Below are positions 43,921 through 53,562 of a stretch of 64,000 bases of DNA, one piece after another; the first letter of the stretch is position 1, and every line of letters starts with the position of its first letter. Below the pieces are notes generated by a model. That model was not told the DNA's origin. It ran no database searches and saw only the letters and a program-made list of their open reading frames with translations. The stretch is from Cryobacterium psychrophilum. Lineage in GTDB: Bacteria > Actinomycetota > Actinomycetes > Actinomycetales > Microbacteriaceae. The position numbers and the translations under genes are program-made. The stretch lies in NCBI RefSeq assembly GCF_004365915.1, contig NZ_SODI01000001.1, forward strand, positions 124,001-188,000. The letters are read 5' to 3'.

Positions 43921-44724
43921 CTAGAGGCGTAGGGCGTAGAGCGCGACGGCGCTCGCCGAGGCCACGTTGAGCGAATCGACGCCGTGCAGCATGGGGATGG
44001 TGACCACGGTGTCCGCAGCCTCGAGCGCGTGGGGGCTGAGACCATCGCCCTCGGCCCCGAGCACGAGGGCCACCCGCTCCGGCGCGGTGGCGGCGAAACG
44101 ATCGAGGGACACGGCCTCGTCGCTCAGCGCCAGCGCTGCGAGGTGGAAGCCGGCCTCGCGTAGCAGCGGCGTCGCCTCACTCCACTCGGGGAGCCGGGTC
44201 CACGGCACTTGCAACACGGTGCCCATGCTCACGCGGACGCTGCGTCGGTACAGTGGGTCCGCGCAGCGCGGCGTGATCAGCACGGCGTCGGCGCCGAGGC
44301 CCGCCACGGAACGAAAAATGGCACCCACGTTCGTGTGATCGACGATGTCTTCGAGAATCACGATGCGGCGGGCGTCGGCGATGAGCTCTGACACCGACGG
44401 GAGCGCCGGACGATGAATGGCGGCCAGGGCGCCGCGGTGCAGGTTGTATCCCGTGAGCTTCTCCAGTATTCGAGACTCCCCCACGTACACGGGCACATCC
44501 GGCCAATCCTGGAGCAGCCGTTCCGCGTCGGGCAGCCACTGCTCCTGAACGAGGAGGGAGCGCGGCTGGTGGCCCGCAGCGAGGGCGCGACCGATCACCT
44601 TGGCAGACTCCGCGATGTAGAGACCACCGGCGGGCTCGGAGACCCGTCGCAACGCGACATCGGTGAGGCGGGAGTAGTCGCTCAGGTCGGGCAGATCGAG
44701 GTCGGTGATGGGGATGATCTGCAC
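43921..44724 (-). CDS. TrmH/SpoU family RNA methyltransferase
   Basis: SAM-dependent 2'-O-methyltransferase of 267 aa with a SPOUT knot. The conserved parts are NVGAIFRSVAGLGADAVLI, RVSMGTVLQVPW, VALVLGAEGDGLSP and IPMLHGVDSLNVASASAVALYAL. The N-terminal substrate-binding domain is KVIGRALAAGHQPRSLLV. GTG 44724 starts a product VQIIPITDLD; the frame runs on to 44775, but without family sequence. Target RNA is unknown. Confidence 0.88.
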   Translation of the reverse strand: MQIIPITDLDLPDLSDYSRLTDVALRRVSEPAGGLYIAESAKVIGRALAAGHQPRSLLVQEQWLPDAERLLQDWPDVPVYVGESRILEKLTGYNLHRGALAAIHRPALPSVSELIADARRIVILEDIVDHTNVGAIFRSVAGLGADAVLITPRCADPLYRRSVRVSMGTVLQVPWTRLPEWSEATPLLREAGFHLAALALSDEAVSLDRFAATAPERVALVLGAEGDGLSPHALEAADTVVTIPMLHGVDSLNVASASAVALYALRL

Positions 44725-44879
44725 GGGAAGAGCGCCTTTCGAGGGAGAGTTACGTTCAGCCTGACAGGTCGGCAATCATTTCTGAAAACAGACGAGTTTA
44801 GAATTGTAGTGTGGGAAAATACGAGCCCGCGGTTTCCCCGGGTCCGGGTGGAACTCCACAGATCGAGACGGGAGCATGT

Positions 44880-45782
44880 ATGACAGCCGATCTGTTCCCG
44901 CGTGCCGGCATCCTGACTGACGCAGTGTTAGCCCATGAGGCGCCTGCCGGTACACCGGACAACTCCACGGCGCGGACACAACTCGACGCCCTCGCCGACA
45001 TGCTGCGCGGACGCCAGGCCGTCGTCCTGACCGGCGCCGGGCTCAGCACCGACTCGGGTATTCCGGACTATCGGGGCGAGGGCGCTCCTCAGCGCACGCC
45101 CATGACCTTTCAAACTTTTGCGAGCAACGAGCGCGCTCGAAAACGTTATTGGGCGGGCAGCCATCTGGGGTGGCGACATTTTCGCGCGGCACAGCCCAAC
45201 ATGGGTCATACCTCACTGATGCGCCTCGAGGCCTCTGGTGTGTTCTCCGGCATCATCACGCAGAACGTTGACGGCCTGCACGCGCGCGCCGGGTCCCGGC
45301 ACGTCGTCGAACTGCACGGATCGATGGATCGCGTTATCTGTCTCGTCTGCGGACAGGCCTTCGGGCGAGACAGCGTGGCGGAGCGGCTGGAAGATGCGAA
45401 CCCGTCGCTCAGAACGCCCGAGGCCGTGCGCATCGCTCCGGACGGCGACGTCGACGTCGATGACATTGACGGTTTCACCATTCCGGCCTGCACGGTCTGT
45501 GGCGGGATGCTCAAGCCCAATGTGGTGTTCTTCGGTGAGCTGGTGCCCACCGAACGGTTCACGGCCGCCCAGTCGCTCGTGCAGGCCGCCGAGGCGTTCG
45601 TTATCGCGGGGTCCTCTCTCGCGGTGAATTCCGGCATCCGCTTGCTTGAACAGGCTCGTCGCCGCAAACTACCGATCATTGTCATCAACCGCGGCGCCAC
45701 AAAGGGCGACGGACGCGCGGTGCTCAAGCTCGACGCCGGCACCTCGGAGACCCTCGCTGGGTTGGCGGACCGCCTGTGCTGA
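44880..45782 (+). CDS. Sir2-family NAD-dependent protein deacylase
   Basis: A 300-aa sirtuin. NAD motifs GAGLSTDSGIPDYRG (52-66) and TQNVDGLH (127-134), catalytic H146 (ELHG) and the zinc cysteines C154/C157 and C204/C207 are present. GGGAGC lies 3 nt before the ATG. The N-terminal 40 residues extend beyond the usual bacterial core. The histidine phosphatase gene starts 20 nt after it, so the two are probably cotranscribed. Confidence 0.93.
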   Translation: MTADLFPRAGILTDAVLAHEAPAGTPDNSTARTQLDALADMLRGRQAVVLTGAGLSTDSGIPDYRGEGAPQRTPMTFQTFASNERARKRYWAGSHLGWRHFRAAQPNMGHTSLMRLEASGVFSGIITQNVDGLHARAGSRHVVELHGSMDRVICLVCGQAFGRDSVAERLEDANPSLRTPEAVRIAPDGDVDVDDIDGFTIPACTVCGGMLKPNVVFFGELVPTERFTAAQSLVQAAEAFVIAGSSLAVNSGIRLLEQARRRKLPIIVINRGATKGDGRAVLKLDAGTSETLAGLADRLC

Positions 45783-45802
45783 ACAGTACGGAGGCCGCGC
45801 GC

Positions 45803-46402
45803 GTGACACGGCTGTCCATCGTGCGCCATGGCCAGACCGAATGGAACCTGCACCAGCGCATCCAGGGGAGCACGGACATCCCGCTGAATTCCACCGGGCG
45901 GGCCCAGGCCGCCGAGTCGGGCATGCGCCTGCGTGAGCGACATTGGGACGTTGTCGTGAGCAGCCCGCTGCTGCGAGCCGAAGAAACCGCGCGGATCATC
46001 GCCGGCGAGCTAGGACTCACCCGACCGGAACTCGATGCGGATATGACCGAACGTCACCACGGCGAGGTGGAGGGGCTCACCTTCGCGGAACGGCAGAAGC
46101 GCTTTCCCGACGGCGTCCCCGTCCCCGGTCTGGAAACCCGCCAGCACGTCTTGGGCCGGGTGCTGCCCGCACTGGCGCGCCTGGCCGACGTGCATGACGG
46201 CAAGTCCGTGCTGATCGTGAGCCACGGCGGCATCATCGGCACGCTGCTGCGCCATTTCACCGACGGGGAACGCCCGCGCCACGACGAGATCATCGCCAAC
46301 GGTTCGGTGCACGATTTCGTCTGGCAGTACGGCCGCATTGAACTCACGCATTTCGACGCGACGCTCCGCACGGTCAACGAATCATTCGACGTTCTGCGCT
46401 GA
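45803..46402 (+). CDS. Histidine phosphatase family protein
   Basis: A 199-aa phosphatase/mutase of the PGAM type. RHGQTEWN at the N-terminus holds the phosphohistidine H9; the second histidine is in VSHGGIIGTLLRHF. GTG 45803 has GGAGG at an 8-nt spacing, favouring it over the open frame from 45776. It is 20 nt after the sirtuin gene. Substrate unknown. Confidence 0.9.
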   Translation: MTRLSIVRHGQTEWNLHQRIQGSTDIPLNSTGRAQAAESGMRLRERHWDVVVSSPLLRAEETARIIAGELGLTRPELDADMTERHHGEVEGLTFAERQKRFPDGVPVPGLETRQHVLGRVLPALARLADVHDGKSVLIVSHGGIIGTLLRHFTDGERPRHDEIIANGSVHDFVWQYGRIELTHFDATLRTVNESFDVLR

Positions 46403-46433
46403 GCGGCCAGCGAGCACGTCGGTGAGGCGGGTC

Positions 46434-47519
46434 TCAGCCCCGTGAGCCCGGCTCGACCTGTTCGGTGATCGCCGCGAGCAGCTTGACCGCAGAGGCCCGC
46501 CACGTGAAGCGCGACGCCGCGACAACGGAGCGACCAGACCGAGCCGCCCACTCCCCCGGTTCGGCCAGTGCGTGCACGGCGGCGACGAGAGCCGCCGGGT
46601 CGGTGGGCTCGAAGTAGAGGGCGGCGTCGGCACCGATCTCTCGAAAAATGGGGATGTCGCTCACCACGACCGGAACGCCGAGGCTCATCGCCTCGACGAG
46701 CGGAATGCCGAAACCCTCGTCCAGCGATGCGGTCACGAGGGCGGTCGCCGAGCGGAGCACGGCGGTGTACTCCTCGTCGGTCGCCCCGTTGTGAAAGACG
46801 AGTCGAGCCTGTGGGGCGAGACTCGTGAGCCTGGCCCGCTCTTCCTCGGATACCCGGCTCATCAGGTGTAGTTCGTGTTCGGGCAGTTCGGCCGCGGCGC
46901 GCACGAGGGCGTCCACGTTCTTGTACGGCATGAAGGAACCCATGTAGACCAGCCGGCCGGTTGCCGGGGCGAGGCGCGGCGCCTGCGGACCATCGTTTGG
47001 GGCAGGCGCTGCGGCGTTGGGGACGACCCGCACGGGGCGCCTAGTGAGGTGGTGTTCTGCGATGAGTGAACCGGTGGTCTCGGAAACCGTGACGACCGCG
47101 TCCGCGCGATTGAGAAGCATCCGCTGCGGCCACCAGGAGAGGTGGTAGAGGCGCCACAACAACCGAATCGTCCACGAGAACTCTCGAGGGGGCGTGCGAT
47201 TGCGGTAGTAGATGAGGTCATGCACGGTGAGCAGCAAACGATACGTGCGCCCCCAGGAACCCATGGTCTGCATGGGGCTGAACACGACGTCCGGGTTGAG
47301 CCGGTTCACCTGGTACGCGACCAACGGTTCACGGATGCTCGTGGGTGCGCTCACGAGTTGCCACGGCACGTTCGGCAGCATGGCCAGCTGGCGGTGATCG
47401 CTGATGAGCATGGTGAGCGGATGCAACGCGGCGAGTTCGGTGACCAGCCCCGCCGTGTAGCGACTGATCCCGTCGTGACGATCCGTCCTGGTGTACCGGC
47501 AGTCGAAGACAATCTTCAT
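46434..47519 (-). CDS. Glycosyltransferase family 4 protein
   Basis: A 361-aa GT-B glycosyltransferase. N-terminal DGISRYTAGLV and DVVFSPMQTMG; the donor half has YMGSFMPYKNVDALV, then DEGFGIPLVEAMSLGVPVVVSDIPIFREIGADAALYFEP, which carries the E-x7-E motif. Likely acts in cell-surface glycan synthesis (inference). It overlaps the alpha/beta hydrolase by 4 nt. Confidence 0.9.
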   Translation of the reverse strand: MKIVFDCRYTRTDRHDGISRYTAGLVTELAALHPLTMLISDHRQLAMLPNVPWQLVSAPTSIREPLVAYQVNRLNPDVVFSPMQTMGSWGRTYRLLLTVHDLIYYRNRTPPREFSWTIRLLWRLYHLSWWPQRMLLNRADAVVTVSETTGSLIAEHHLTRRPVRVVPNAAAPAPNDGPQAPRLAPATGRLVYMGSFMPYKNVDALVRAAAELPEHELHLMSRVSEEERARLTSLAPQARLVFHNGATDEEYTAVLRSATALVTASLDEGFGIPLVEAMSLGVPVVVSDIPIFREIGADAALYFEPTDPAALVAAVHALAEPGEWAARSGRSVVAASRFTWRASAVKLLAAITEQVEPGSRG

Positions 47520-48415
47520 GTCGTTTCCGCCAGGGCGAGGAAGGTCCGCACCTGCGCGGCGGCGGGGGACGGCATTTCATAGTGGATGAGGTGGCCCACA
47601 TCCTGGATCACCGCGAGCGAGGCATCCGCGAACAGCGTTTGCAGGCGATACTGCGCCGCAACAGGGGTGATGTCATCTTTTTCCGCGGCGATGAGCACTG
47701 TTCGCTGGGGAATGCGGGCTGCGAACTCGCTGACATCGTGTCCGACCGAGGCTCGGAAGGCATCAAGAACGACCGTGCGGTCGGAGAACGCCGAGAAGAA
47801 TCGGTCGTGCTGGTTGTGGATCCACCGGCGCAGCCCGTGGTTCCTGGTCTTGGTCATCGTGACGCTCATGATGCGCACGATGGCCCGGTTGCAAAGCAGC
47901 GCGAAACCGAGGCGCTCCGGAAGGGTTGCCGCTGCCCAGTAGTAGAAAACTGCGAGTCGGGTGAGAACCCCGCGCGGCCCGGACAGAGCCGGCGCCGCGA
48001 TGGGGTTCACGAGAACGACGTCGTCGGCGGGCATGCCGCCGGCCAGCGCCGCGGCGACAACGATCGACCCGAAGGAGTGCCCGAGGATGACGACGCGACC
48101 GGTCGGTGCAAGCGCTTTGAGGAACGCTGCCAGCCAGAACGCGTAGCCGTCCAGGTCGTGGCGTCGGCCCACGAGCGGCTCGGACTCTCCAAAACCCGGC
48201 AGGTCCGGTGAGATGATCCGCACCCCGGGGAGGTGCGCCACGACGGGTTCGAGCCCGTGGTGATCGCCCCGAAAGCCGTGCACCATCACGATTGTCGTGG
48301 CTGATTCGGGGTCGCCGTACTCCCAGAACGCACTCCGGCTGCCACACACCGTGAGGGTGCGGGCCGTCACAGGGATCAGGTCAAGCAGGTCGGCGTAGGG
48401 GGAAGGAACGATCAT
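47516..48415 (-). CDS. Alpha/beta hydrolase
   Basis: A 299-aa hydrolase with oxyanion region VMVHGFRGDHHGLEP, the nucleophile elbow LGHSFGSI, and a C-terminal DITPV-acid and DVGHLIHYE histidine. Likely an esterase or lipase-like enzyme. The frame is open to 48460, but TAAACT ends 7 nt before the ATG at 48415, so a leaderless start is probable. Confidence 0.88.
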   Translation of the reverse strand: MIVPSPYADLLDLIPVTARTLTVCGSRSAFWEYGDPESATTIVMVHGFRGDHHGLEPVVAHLPGVRIISPDLPGFGESEPLVGRRHDLDGYAFWLAAFLKALAPTGRVVILGHSFGSIVVAAALAGGMPADDVVLVNPIAAPALSGPRGVLTRLAVFYYWAAATLPERLGFALLCNRAIVRIMSVTMTKTRNHGLRRWIHNQHDRFFSAFSDRTVVLDAFRASVGHDVSEFAARIPQRTVLIAAEKDDITPVAAQYRLQTLFADASLAVIQDVGHLIHYEMPSPAAAQVRTFLALAETT

Positions 48416-48546
48416 CAAAGAAAGTTTATCGGGGAGACTTGCCTGCGTCTGGCCAGACACTGACCGCGTCGCTCTAGACTCGGTCTGATCTGGCTTTCAG
48501 ATCGACTATTTGCTGACCAGTGCCCTGTTGGGCCGGGAGGATCGCC
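48416..48546. promoter_or_regulatory. Divergent gap with palindromes
   Basis: Perfect palindrome GTCTGGCCAGAC (48447-48458) and inverted repeat GATCTG-N5-CAGATC (48487-48503) lie between the divergent hydrolase and treS; candidate operators. Confidence 0.35.
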
Positions 48547-50244
48547 GTGAGCTTTACTGCACCCATTCAGCTGCCCGGGTTGAGTCTGGACCCGCTCTGG
48601 TACCGTCGCTCGGTCTTTTACGAGGTGATGGTCCGCTCCTTCGTCGACAGCAATGCCGACGGTTTCGGCGACCTCGCGGGACTCGTCTCCAAATTGGACT
48701 ACCTGCAGTGGCTCGGAATCGACGCTCTCTGGATTCCTCCGTTTTTCACGTCACCGCTCCGGGACGGTGGTTACGACGTCTCGAATTATCGGTCGATCCT
48801 GCCCGAGTTCGGCACGCTGGAGGAGTTCAAGGACCTGGTCACGAAGGCGCACGAACGCAACATGCGCATCATCATCGACCTTCCGCTGAACCACACCTCC
48901 GACCAGCACGAGTGGTTCCAGCAGTCCAGGGAAGACCCCGAAGGCCCCTTCGGGGAATTCTATGTCTGGAATGACACGGACGACAAGTACCCCAACATTC
49001 GCATCATCTTCACCGACACCGAGGAATCGAACTGGGCCTTCGACGCCGTGAGGCGGCAGTTCTTCTTTCACCGCTTCTTCTCCCACCAGCCCGACCTCAA
49101 CTTCGAGAATCCGGCCGTGCACGAGGCCATGGTCGATGTCATTCGTTTTTGGCTCGACCTCGGGGTCGACGGATTTCGGCTCGACGCCATCCCCTACCTG
49201 TACGAATCGGATGAGGGCAATGGTGAGGGTGAGCCGCCCACGCACGAGTTCGTTCGGCAGCTGCGGGCCATGGTCGATCGGGACTACCCAGGTCGGGTCA
49301 TGATCGCCGAGGCGAACCAGTGGCCGCGTGAGGTTGCCGCCTTCTTCGGTACGGAGGAGGAGCCCGAATGCCACATGGCCTTTGACTTCCCGGTCATGCC
49401 ACGGATCTTCTACTCGCTGCGCTCACAGCAGGCCAATGAGCTCGTGCGCGTGCTGTCCGAGACCACCGATATCCCCGAGGGGGCCGGCTGGGCCGTGTTC
49501 CTGCGTAATCACGACGAGTTGACGCTCGAGATGGTGAGTGAGGAATACCGGCAGGCGATGTATGGCTGGTACGCCTACGACCCACGGATGCGAGCGAACA
49601 TCGGCATCCGTCGTCGGCTGGCTCCGCTGTTGGACAACTCCCGCTCCGAGCTTGAGCTCGCGCACGCCTTGCTCTTTGCCCTGCCGGGAAGCCCGTTTCT
49701 GTACTACGGCGACGAAATCGGCATGGGCGACAATATCTGGCTGCCCGACCGGGATAGTTCGCGCACACCCATGCAGTGGACACCCGACCGCAACGCCGGC
49801 TTTTCCTCCGCCGACCCCGGCAAGCTGTTCCTGCCCCTTGTGCAGTCCCTCGTCTACAACTACACGCAAACGAACGTGGAAACGCACCTCGCCCAGTCGG
49901 GATCGCTGCTCCACTGGATCCGCAACGTCATCCACGTGCGGAAGGCGCATCCCACGTTCGGTCTCGGTGCGATCAAGGTGCTCACGACGAACCATGAGTC
50001 GGTTCTCGCGTTCACGCGCTCTTACGCCGGAAGCGGAAAGATGTACGGGGACCAGCCGGAAACGGTCCTGTGCGTTTTCAGTTTTTCGCACAATCCGGTC
50101 GCGTTTCAGATTACCGACCCGGAGATGGCGGGGACGCGTCTCTACGACCTGTTCGGCGGCGCCGTCTTCCCGAGCTTCGACGCGGAGGGGGCGCTCACAC
50201 TGACGCTGGGCGCCCAGAGCTTCTTCTGGCTGCGCTGCGGATAG
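48547..50244 (+). CDS. treS: Trehalose synthase (maltose alpha-D-glucosyltransferase)
   Basis: GH13 enzyme of 565 aa that interconverts maltose and trehalose. Catalytic nucleophile D213 (DGFRLDA), acid/base E255 (IAEANQ) and D323 (RNHDEL) are in place. RNHDELTLEMVSEE and SPFLYYGDEIGMGDNIWLPDRDSSRTPMQW are hallmarks of TreS. There is no fused maltokinase domain and no maltokinase neighbour. GTG start with GGGAGG at 6 nt. The glycogen genes are 3 kb downstream. Confidence 0.93.
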   Translation: MSFTAPIQLPGLSLDPLWYRRSVFYEVMVRSFVDSNADGFGDLAGLVSKLDYLQWLGIDALWIPPFFTSPLRDGGYDVSNYRSILPEFGTLEEFKDLVTKAHERNMRIIIDLPLNHTSDQHEWFQQSREDPEGPFGEFYVWNDTDDKYPNIRIIFTDTEESNWAFDAVRRQFFFHRFFSHQPDLNFENPAVHEAMVDVIRFWLDLGVDGFRLDAIPYLYESDEGNGEGEPPTHEFVRQLRAMVDRDYPGRVMIAEANQWPREVAAFFGTEEEPECHMAFDFPVMPRIFYSLRSQQANELVRVLSETTDIPEGAGWAVFLRNHDELTLEMVSEEYRQAMYGWYAYDPRMRANIGIRRRLAPLLDNSRSELELAHALLFALPGSPFLYYGDEIGMGDNIWLPDRDSSRTPMQWTPDRNAGFSSADPGKLFLPLVQSLVYNYTQTNVETHLAQSGSLLHWIRNVIHVRKAHPTFGLGAIKVLTTNHESVLAFTRSYAGSGKMYGDQPETVLCVFSFSHNPVAFQITDPEMAGTRLYDLFGGAVFPSFDAEGALTLTLGAQSFFWLRCG

Positions 50245-50301
50245 GACAGCCGCCGGGCTGGCCTGCCGGGCAGTGTCGGTAGGCGCCCGTAGGGTGGGGG
50301 T

Positions 50302-50988
50302 ATGAGCAACTGGAGCGATCGACTCGCCGTCTTTGATTTAGAAACAACCGGAATCGACGTGGAGACCTGTCGCATCGTTTCAGCGACCGTGGCGGTGCTC
50401 GGTGAGAACGGCGACGTTGAACAGCGCATCGATTGGCTGTTGGACCCGGGTGTCGACATTCCCGCCGGAGCCACGAACGTGCATGGCATCACGACCGAAC
50501 ACGCCGTCTTGAACGGGCAGAAGGCTGCCGAGGGGGTCGCGGAGATCGTGGCAGCACTTAGCGCACATCTCGCCAACGGCCTGCCGGTGGTGGCCTACAA
50601 CGCTCCGTATGACCTCACATTGCTGAATCGTGAGGCCACGCGACACGGGATCGCACCGCTGCTGTCGCCGTATCCGGTGATTGATCCCCTCGTCATCGAC
50701 AAGGGCGTCGACAAGTACCGCAAGGGAAAGCGCACCCTCGAGGCCACGTCGGCCTTCTATGGGGTGACCCTCGCCGACGCGCACGATGCAGGAGCAGACG
50801 CCATCGCCGCGGGTCGGGTGGCGCAGGCCATTCACCGGGCGCATGTGAACGCCCTCCCGACCACGCTCTCTGAGCTGCACGCCGCCCAGATCACCTGGTA
50901 CCGCCAGCAGGCGGAAAGCTTTCAGGAGTACATGCGCCGGGGCAGAGATCCGGAGTTCGTGGCCGACGTGCTGTGGCCGGAGCGTTAA
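50302..50988 (+). CDS. DEDDh 3'-5' exonuclease domain protein
   Basis: A 228-aa DnaQ-like exonuclease. Motifs: D12/E14 (FDLETTG), D104 (NAPYDLTLL), and H161/D166 (AHDAGADAIAAGRV). It resembles DNA polymerase III epsilon and other repair exonucleases, but with no polymerase-binding tail. TAGGGT ends 6 nt before the ATG, so it is likely leaderless. A strong terminator follows. Confidence 0.9.
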   Translation: MSNWSDRLAVFDLETTGIDVETCRIVSATVAVLGENGDVEQRIDWLLDPGVDIPAGATNVHGITTEHAVLNGQKAAEGVAEIVAALSAHLANGLPVVAYNAPYDLTLLNREATRHGIAPLLSPYPVIDPLVIDKGVDKYRKGKRTLEATSAFYGVTLADAHDAGADAIAAGRVAQAIHRAHVNALPTTLSELHAAQITWYRQQAESFQEYMRRGRDPEFVADVLWPER

Positions 50989-51040
50989 AGCTCCATTTTC
51001 AGTGGCCGCGTAGTTTTCGTTCGCGGATCAGTGCGGAACG

Positions 51041-51082
51041 CAACGAAAAGGCGACCAGCAGAAGCTGGTCGCCTTTTCGTTG
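51041..51082. terminator. Bidirectional terminator with perfect 19-bp stem
   Basis: Arms 51041-51059 and 51064-51082 pair perfectly around AGAA; outer stem A/T-rich, so both strands end in T-runs. It serves the exonuclease (plus) and L31 (minus) genes. Confidence 0.9.
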
Positions 51083-51145
51083 GGGCACGTGCTCTCTCGT
51101 CGAAATGCTACGAGAACGCGGTGCCGATTGAGCCTGGTGCGGCTG

Positions 51146-51397
51146 TTATTTGCCGAAGCCCTTGTAACGCGAGTTGAACTTCTCAACGCGTCCAGCGGAG
51201 TCCATGATGCGCTGCTTGCCCGTGTAGAACGGGTGCGACTCGGAGGAGATTTCGACGTCGATGACCGGGTAGGTCGTTCCGTCTTCCATCTCGATGGTCT
51301 TCTTGCTGGAGACCGTGGAGCGGGTGAGGAAGGTCGCGCCCGAGGCGAGGTCGCGGAAAACGACGGGGTTATACACGGGGTGGATGTCAGACTTCAT
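51146..51397 (-). CDS. rpmE2: 50S ribosomal protein L31 type B
   Basis: An 83-aa L31, type B (C-minus) form: it lacks the CxxC zinc motif of L31 type A. Sequence [16 protein letters not shown] and [20 protein letters not shown] is typical. AAGGAA lies before the ATG. Type B L31 is often switched on under zinc limitation by Zur; I see no clear Zur box upstream (51398-51536). Confidence 0.95.
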   Translation of the reverse strand: MKSDIHPVYNPVVFRDLASGATFLTRSTVSSKKTIEMEDGTTYPVIDVEISSESHPFYTGKQRIMDSAGRVEKFNSRYKGFGK

Positions 51398-51536
51398 GAA
51401 GAGTTCCTTATCGCACTTCAGGTGAACAGACTTTTAACTGGTCACAGTGCTGTCTAGTGGTGCAAAACTGTGCGGCCAAATGGCCACCGTCTACGTTAGC
51501 AGAAAGGCGTCTCCGCGGGGGAAGGCACAGGCAAAA

Positions 51537-52319
51537 TTAGAGTGACCGGGCCGCGTAACGACCGTCGGTTTCGGTGAGTTCAATGTTGAGGCCAAAGGTC
51601 TCCCTCAGGGCCTCGCCCGTCAGTGCTTCAGCGAGGGGCCCCGATGCAACGATGGCGCCGTTCTTGATCAGCAGTACATGGGTGAAGCCCAGGGGTATTT
51701 CTTCCACGTGGTGCGTCACCATAATGATTGCCGGGGAGTGCGGTTCCTTCGCGTAGCCGCTCAGCAGCTGAAGCAGGGCCTCCCGCGCTCCGAGGTCGAG
51801 GCTCGCGGCCGGCTCATCGAGCAGCAGCATCTCGGGGTCGGTCATAACGGCCCGTGCAATCTGAACGCGCTTCTGCTCGCCATCGCTCAGGGTGCCAAAT
51901 TTGCGCTGAGCCAGGTGCTCCAATTTCCATTCGTTGAGTACGCGCTGGGCGCGGCGCTCGTCGATGTCTTCGTATTCCTCGTTCCAGCGGCCCGTCACGG
52001 AGTATGCGGCCGTCATGACGACGTCGAGGACCTTCTCGTCGGCCGGGACGCGACGCGCCATGGCGGTCGACGCGAAGCCGATGCGCGGACGAAGCTCAAA
52101 GAGGTCCGTTCCCCCGAGCGGCTCCTCAAGAACCTCGGCAGTACCGCTCGACGGGTGAGTGATCGCGGCGGCAATCTGCAGGAGCGTGGTCTTGCCGGCA
52201 CCATTGGGACCGAGAATCACCCAGCGCTGATCATCGTCGACGCTCCAGTTCACTGAGTCGAGGATGGTTGTACCAGCCCGGACGACGGATACGTCGGTGA
52301 ATTGAAGAACGTTGACCAT
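51537..52319 (-). CDS. ABC transporter ATP-binding protein
   Basis: A 260-aa ATPase with Walker A GPNGAGKTTLL, signature TLSDGEQKRVQIAR, Walker B LLLDEPAASLD and H-loop VTHHVEE. No permease is adjacent, so it may act with a distant partner or in regulation. TAACAT ends 6 nt before the ATG, the leaderless pattern. Confidence 0.92.
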   Translation of the reverse strand: MVNVLQFTDVSVVRAGTTILDSVNWSVDDDQRWVILGPNGAGKTTLLQIAAAITHPSSGTAEVLEEPLGGTDLFELRPRIGFASTAMARRVPADEKVLDVVMTAAYSVTGRWNEEYEDIDERRAQRVLNEWKLEHLAQRKFGTLSDGEQKRVQIARAVMTDPEMLLLDEPAASLDLGAREALLQLLSGYAKEPHSPAIIMVTHHVEEIPLGFTHVLLIKNGAIVASGPLAEALTGEALRETFGLNIELTETDGRYAARSL

Positions 52320-52380
52320 TAGGCCATGTTATCGGGCGTCGCCCGGTCGCCGGGTACAGGGCGACCGGGCAATGGTCGGT

Positions 52381-53562
52381 CTACAGCAACGAGGCGTAGA
52401 TCTCACGGGTGCGCGTCGCGATCTGCGCCCACCCAAATTCCTTCTCCGCGCGGATGCGACCCTGTCGTCCCATCTCGGCCGCCCGCACCGGATCGGCCAC
52501 GACTTCGGTGAGTACCCGCGCCAAATCGGCCACGAATTGGTCGGGGTCAAGCGGAGTTCCGGTTCCATCCGTCATCTGATCGATGGGAACGAGTCGCCCG
52601 GTCTCACCGTCCGCAACAACCTCCGGGATGCCGCCCGTGGCGGTTCCGACGACCGCGAGACCGCACGCCATGGCTTCGAGATTGACGATGCCCAGCGGCT
52701 CATAGATCGACGGGCACACGAAGACGGTCCCCTGGGTCAGGACCGCTGAGAGCTCGTGCTGCGCCAGCAGTCGGTTGATCCACACGACTCCGGAACGTTC
52801 TTTCTGCAGCTCCTCGACACCGGCCGTGACCTCAGCGAGGATGCCTGGGGTGTCCGGCGCTCCGGCGCACAACACAAGCTGAACATCTGCTGGCAATACT
52901 GCTGCAGCCCGCAACAGGTACGGGAGCCCCTTCTGACGGGTGATGCGTCCGACGAAAACGACCGAGGGGCGATCGGGATCGATTCCCAGGGACCGAACGA
53001 AGTCAAGGTCGGTGGTCGGCTTCCACCGGTCGAGGTCGATGCCGTTGTAGACAACGTGCACCCGGGATTTGTCCAGGGACGGATAGCTCCGCAGAATATC
53101 GCGGCGCATGCCACCGCTCACGGCGATGACGGCATCCGCTGCCTCAAAGGCGGTCTTTTCGATCCAGCTCGACACTCGATAGCCGCCGCCGAGCTGCTCT
53201 GCCTTCCAGGGCCTCAGCGGTTCGAGGCTGTGTGCCGTCACGACGTGCGGTACACCGTGCAGGAGCTTGGCGAAGTGCCCGGCACCGTTCGCGTACCAGG
53301 TGTGGGAATGCACAATGTCCGCCCCTCCCACGTCCTGTGCCATCTGGAGGTCGACACCGAGGGTGGCCAGCGTGGGGTTCGCATCCGTGAGCGTGGGAGG
53401 CACATCATATGCATACGTCTCCGCATCCGTGCGGGGCGGGCCGAAGCACCGCACCGTCACATCCGTATCTTCACGAAGTGCCTTGACGAGCTCCGTCACG
53501 TGCACGCCGGCACCGCCATAGATCTCGGGCGGGTATTCCTTGGTCAGTATGTCCACTCGCAT
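52381..53562 (-). CDS. glgA: Glycogen synthase/GT4 glycosyltransferase GlgA
   Basis: A 393-aa GT-B enzyme of the actinobacterial GlgA type (mycobacterial relatives, called GlgM, make maltose-1-phosphate). N-terminal EYPPEIYGGAGVHV, then VVFVGRITRQKGLPYLL and PSIYEPLGIVNLEAMACG with the E-x7-E pair. TAGCTT ends 6 nt before the ATG. It is divergent from glgC over a 78-bp gap, and the two are a conserved pair for glycogen/alpha-glucan synthesis. Confidence 0.93.
   Translation of the reverse strand: MRVDILTKEYPPEIYGGAGVHVTELVKALREDTDVTVRCFGPPRTDAETYAYDVPPTLTDANPTLATLGVDLQMAQDVGGADIVHSHTWYANGAGHFAKLLHGVPHVVTAHSLEPLRPWKAEQLGGGYRVSSWIEKTAFEAADAVIAVSGGMRRDILRSYPSLDKSRVHVVYNGIDLDRWKPTTDLDFVRSLGIDPDRPSVVFVGRITRQKGLPYLLRAAAVLPADVQLVLCAGAPDTPGILAEVTAGVEELQKERSGVVWINRLLAQHELSAVLTQGTVFVCPSIYEPLGIVNLEAMACGLAVVGTATGGIPEVVADGETGRLVPIDQMTDGTGTPLDPDQFVADLARVLTEVVADPVRAAEMGRQGRIRAEKEFGWAQIATRTREIYASLL

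Noticed and set aside
51398..51536. Zur box upstream of rpmE2
   Set aside because: I looked for the AT-rich TGAxAATxATTxTCA-type palindrome and found none.
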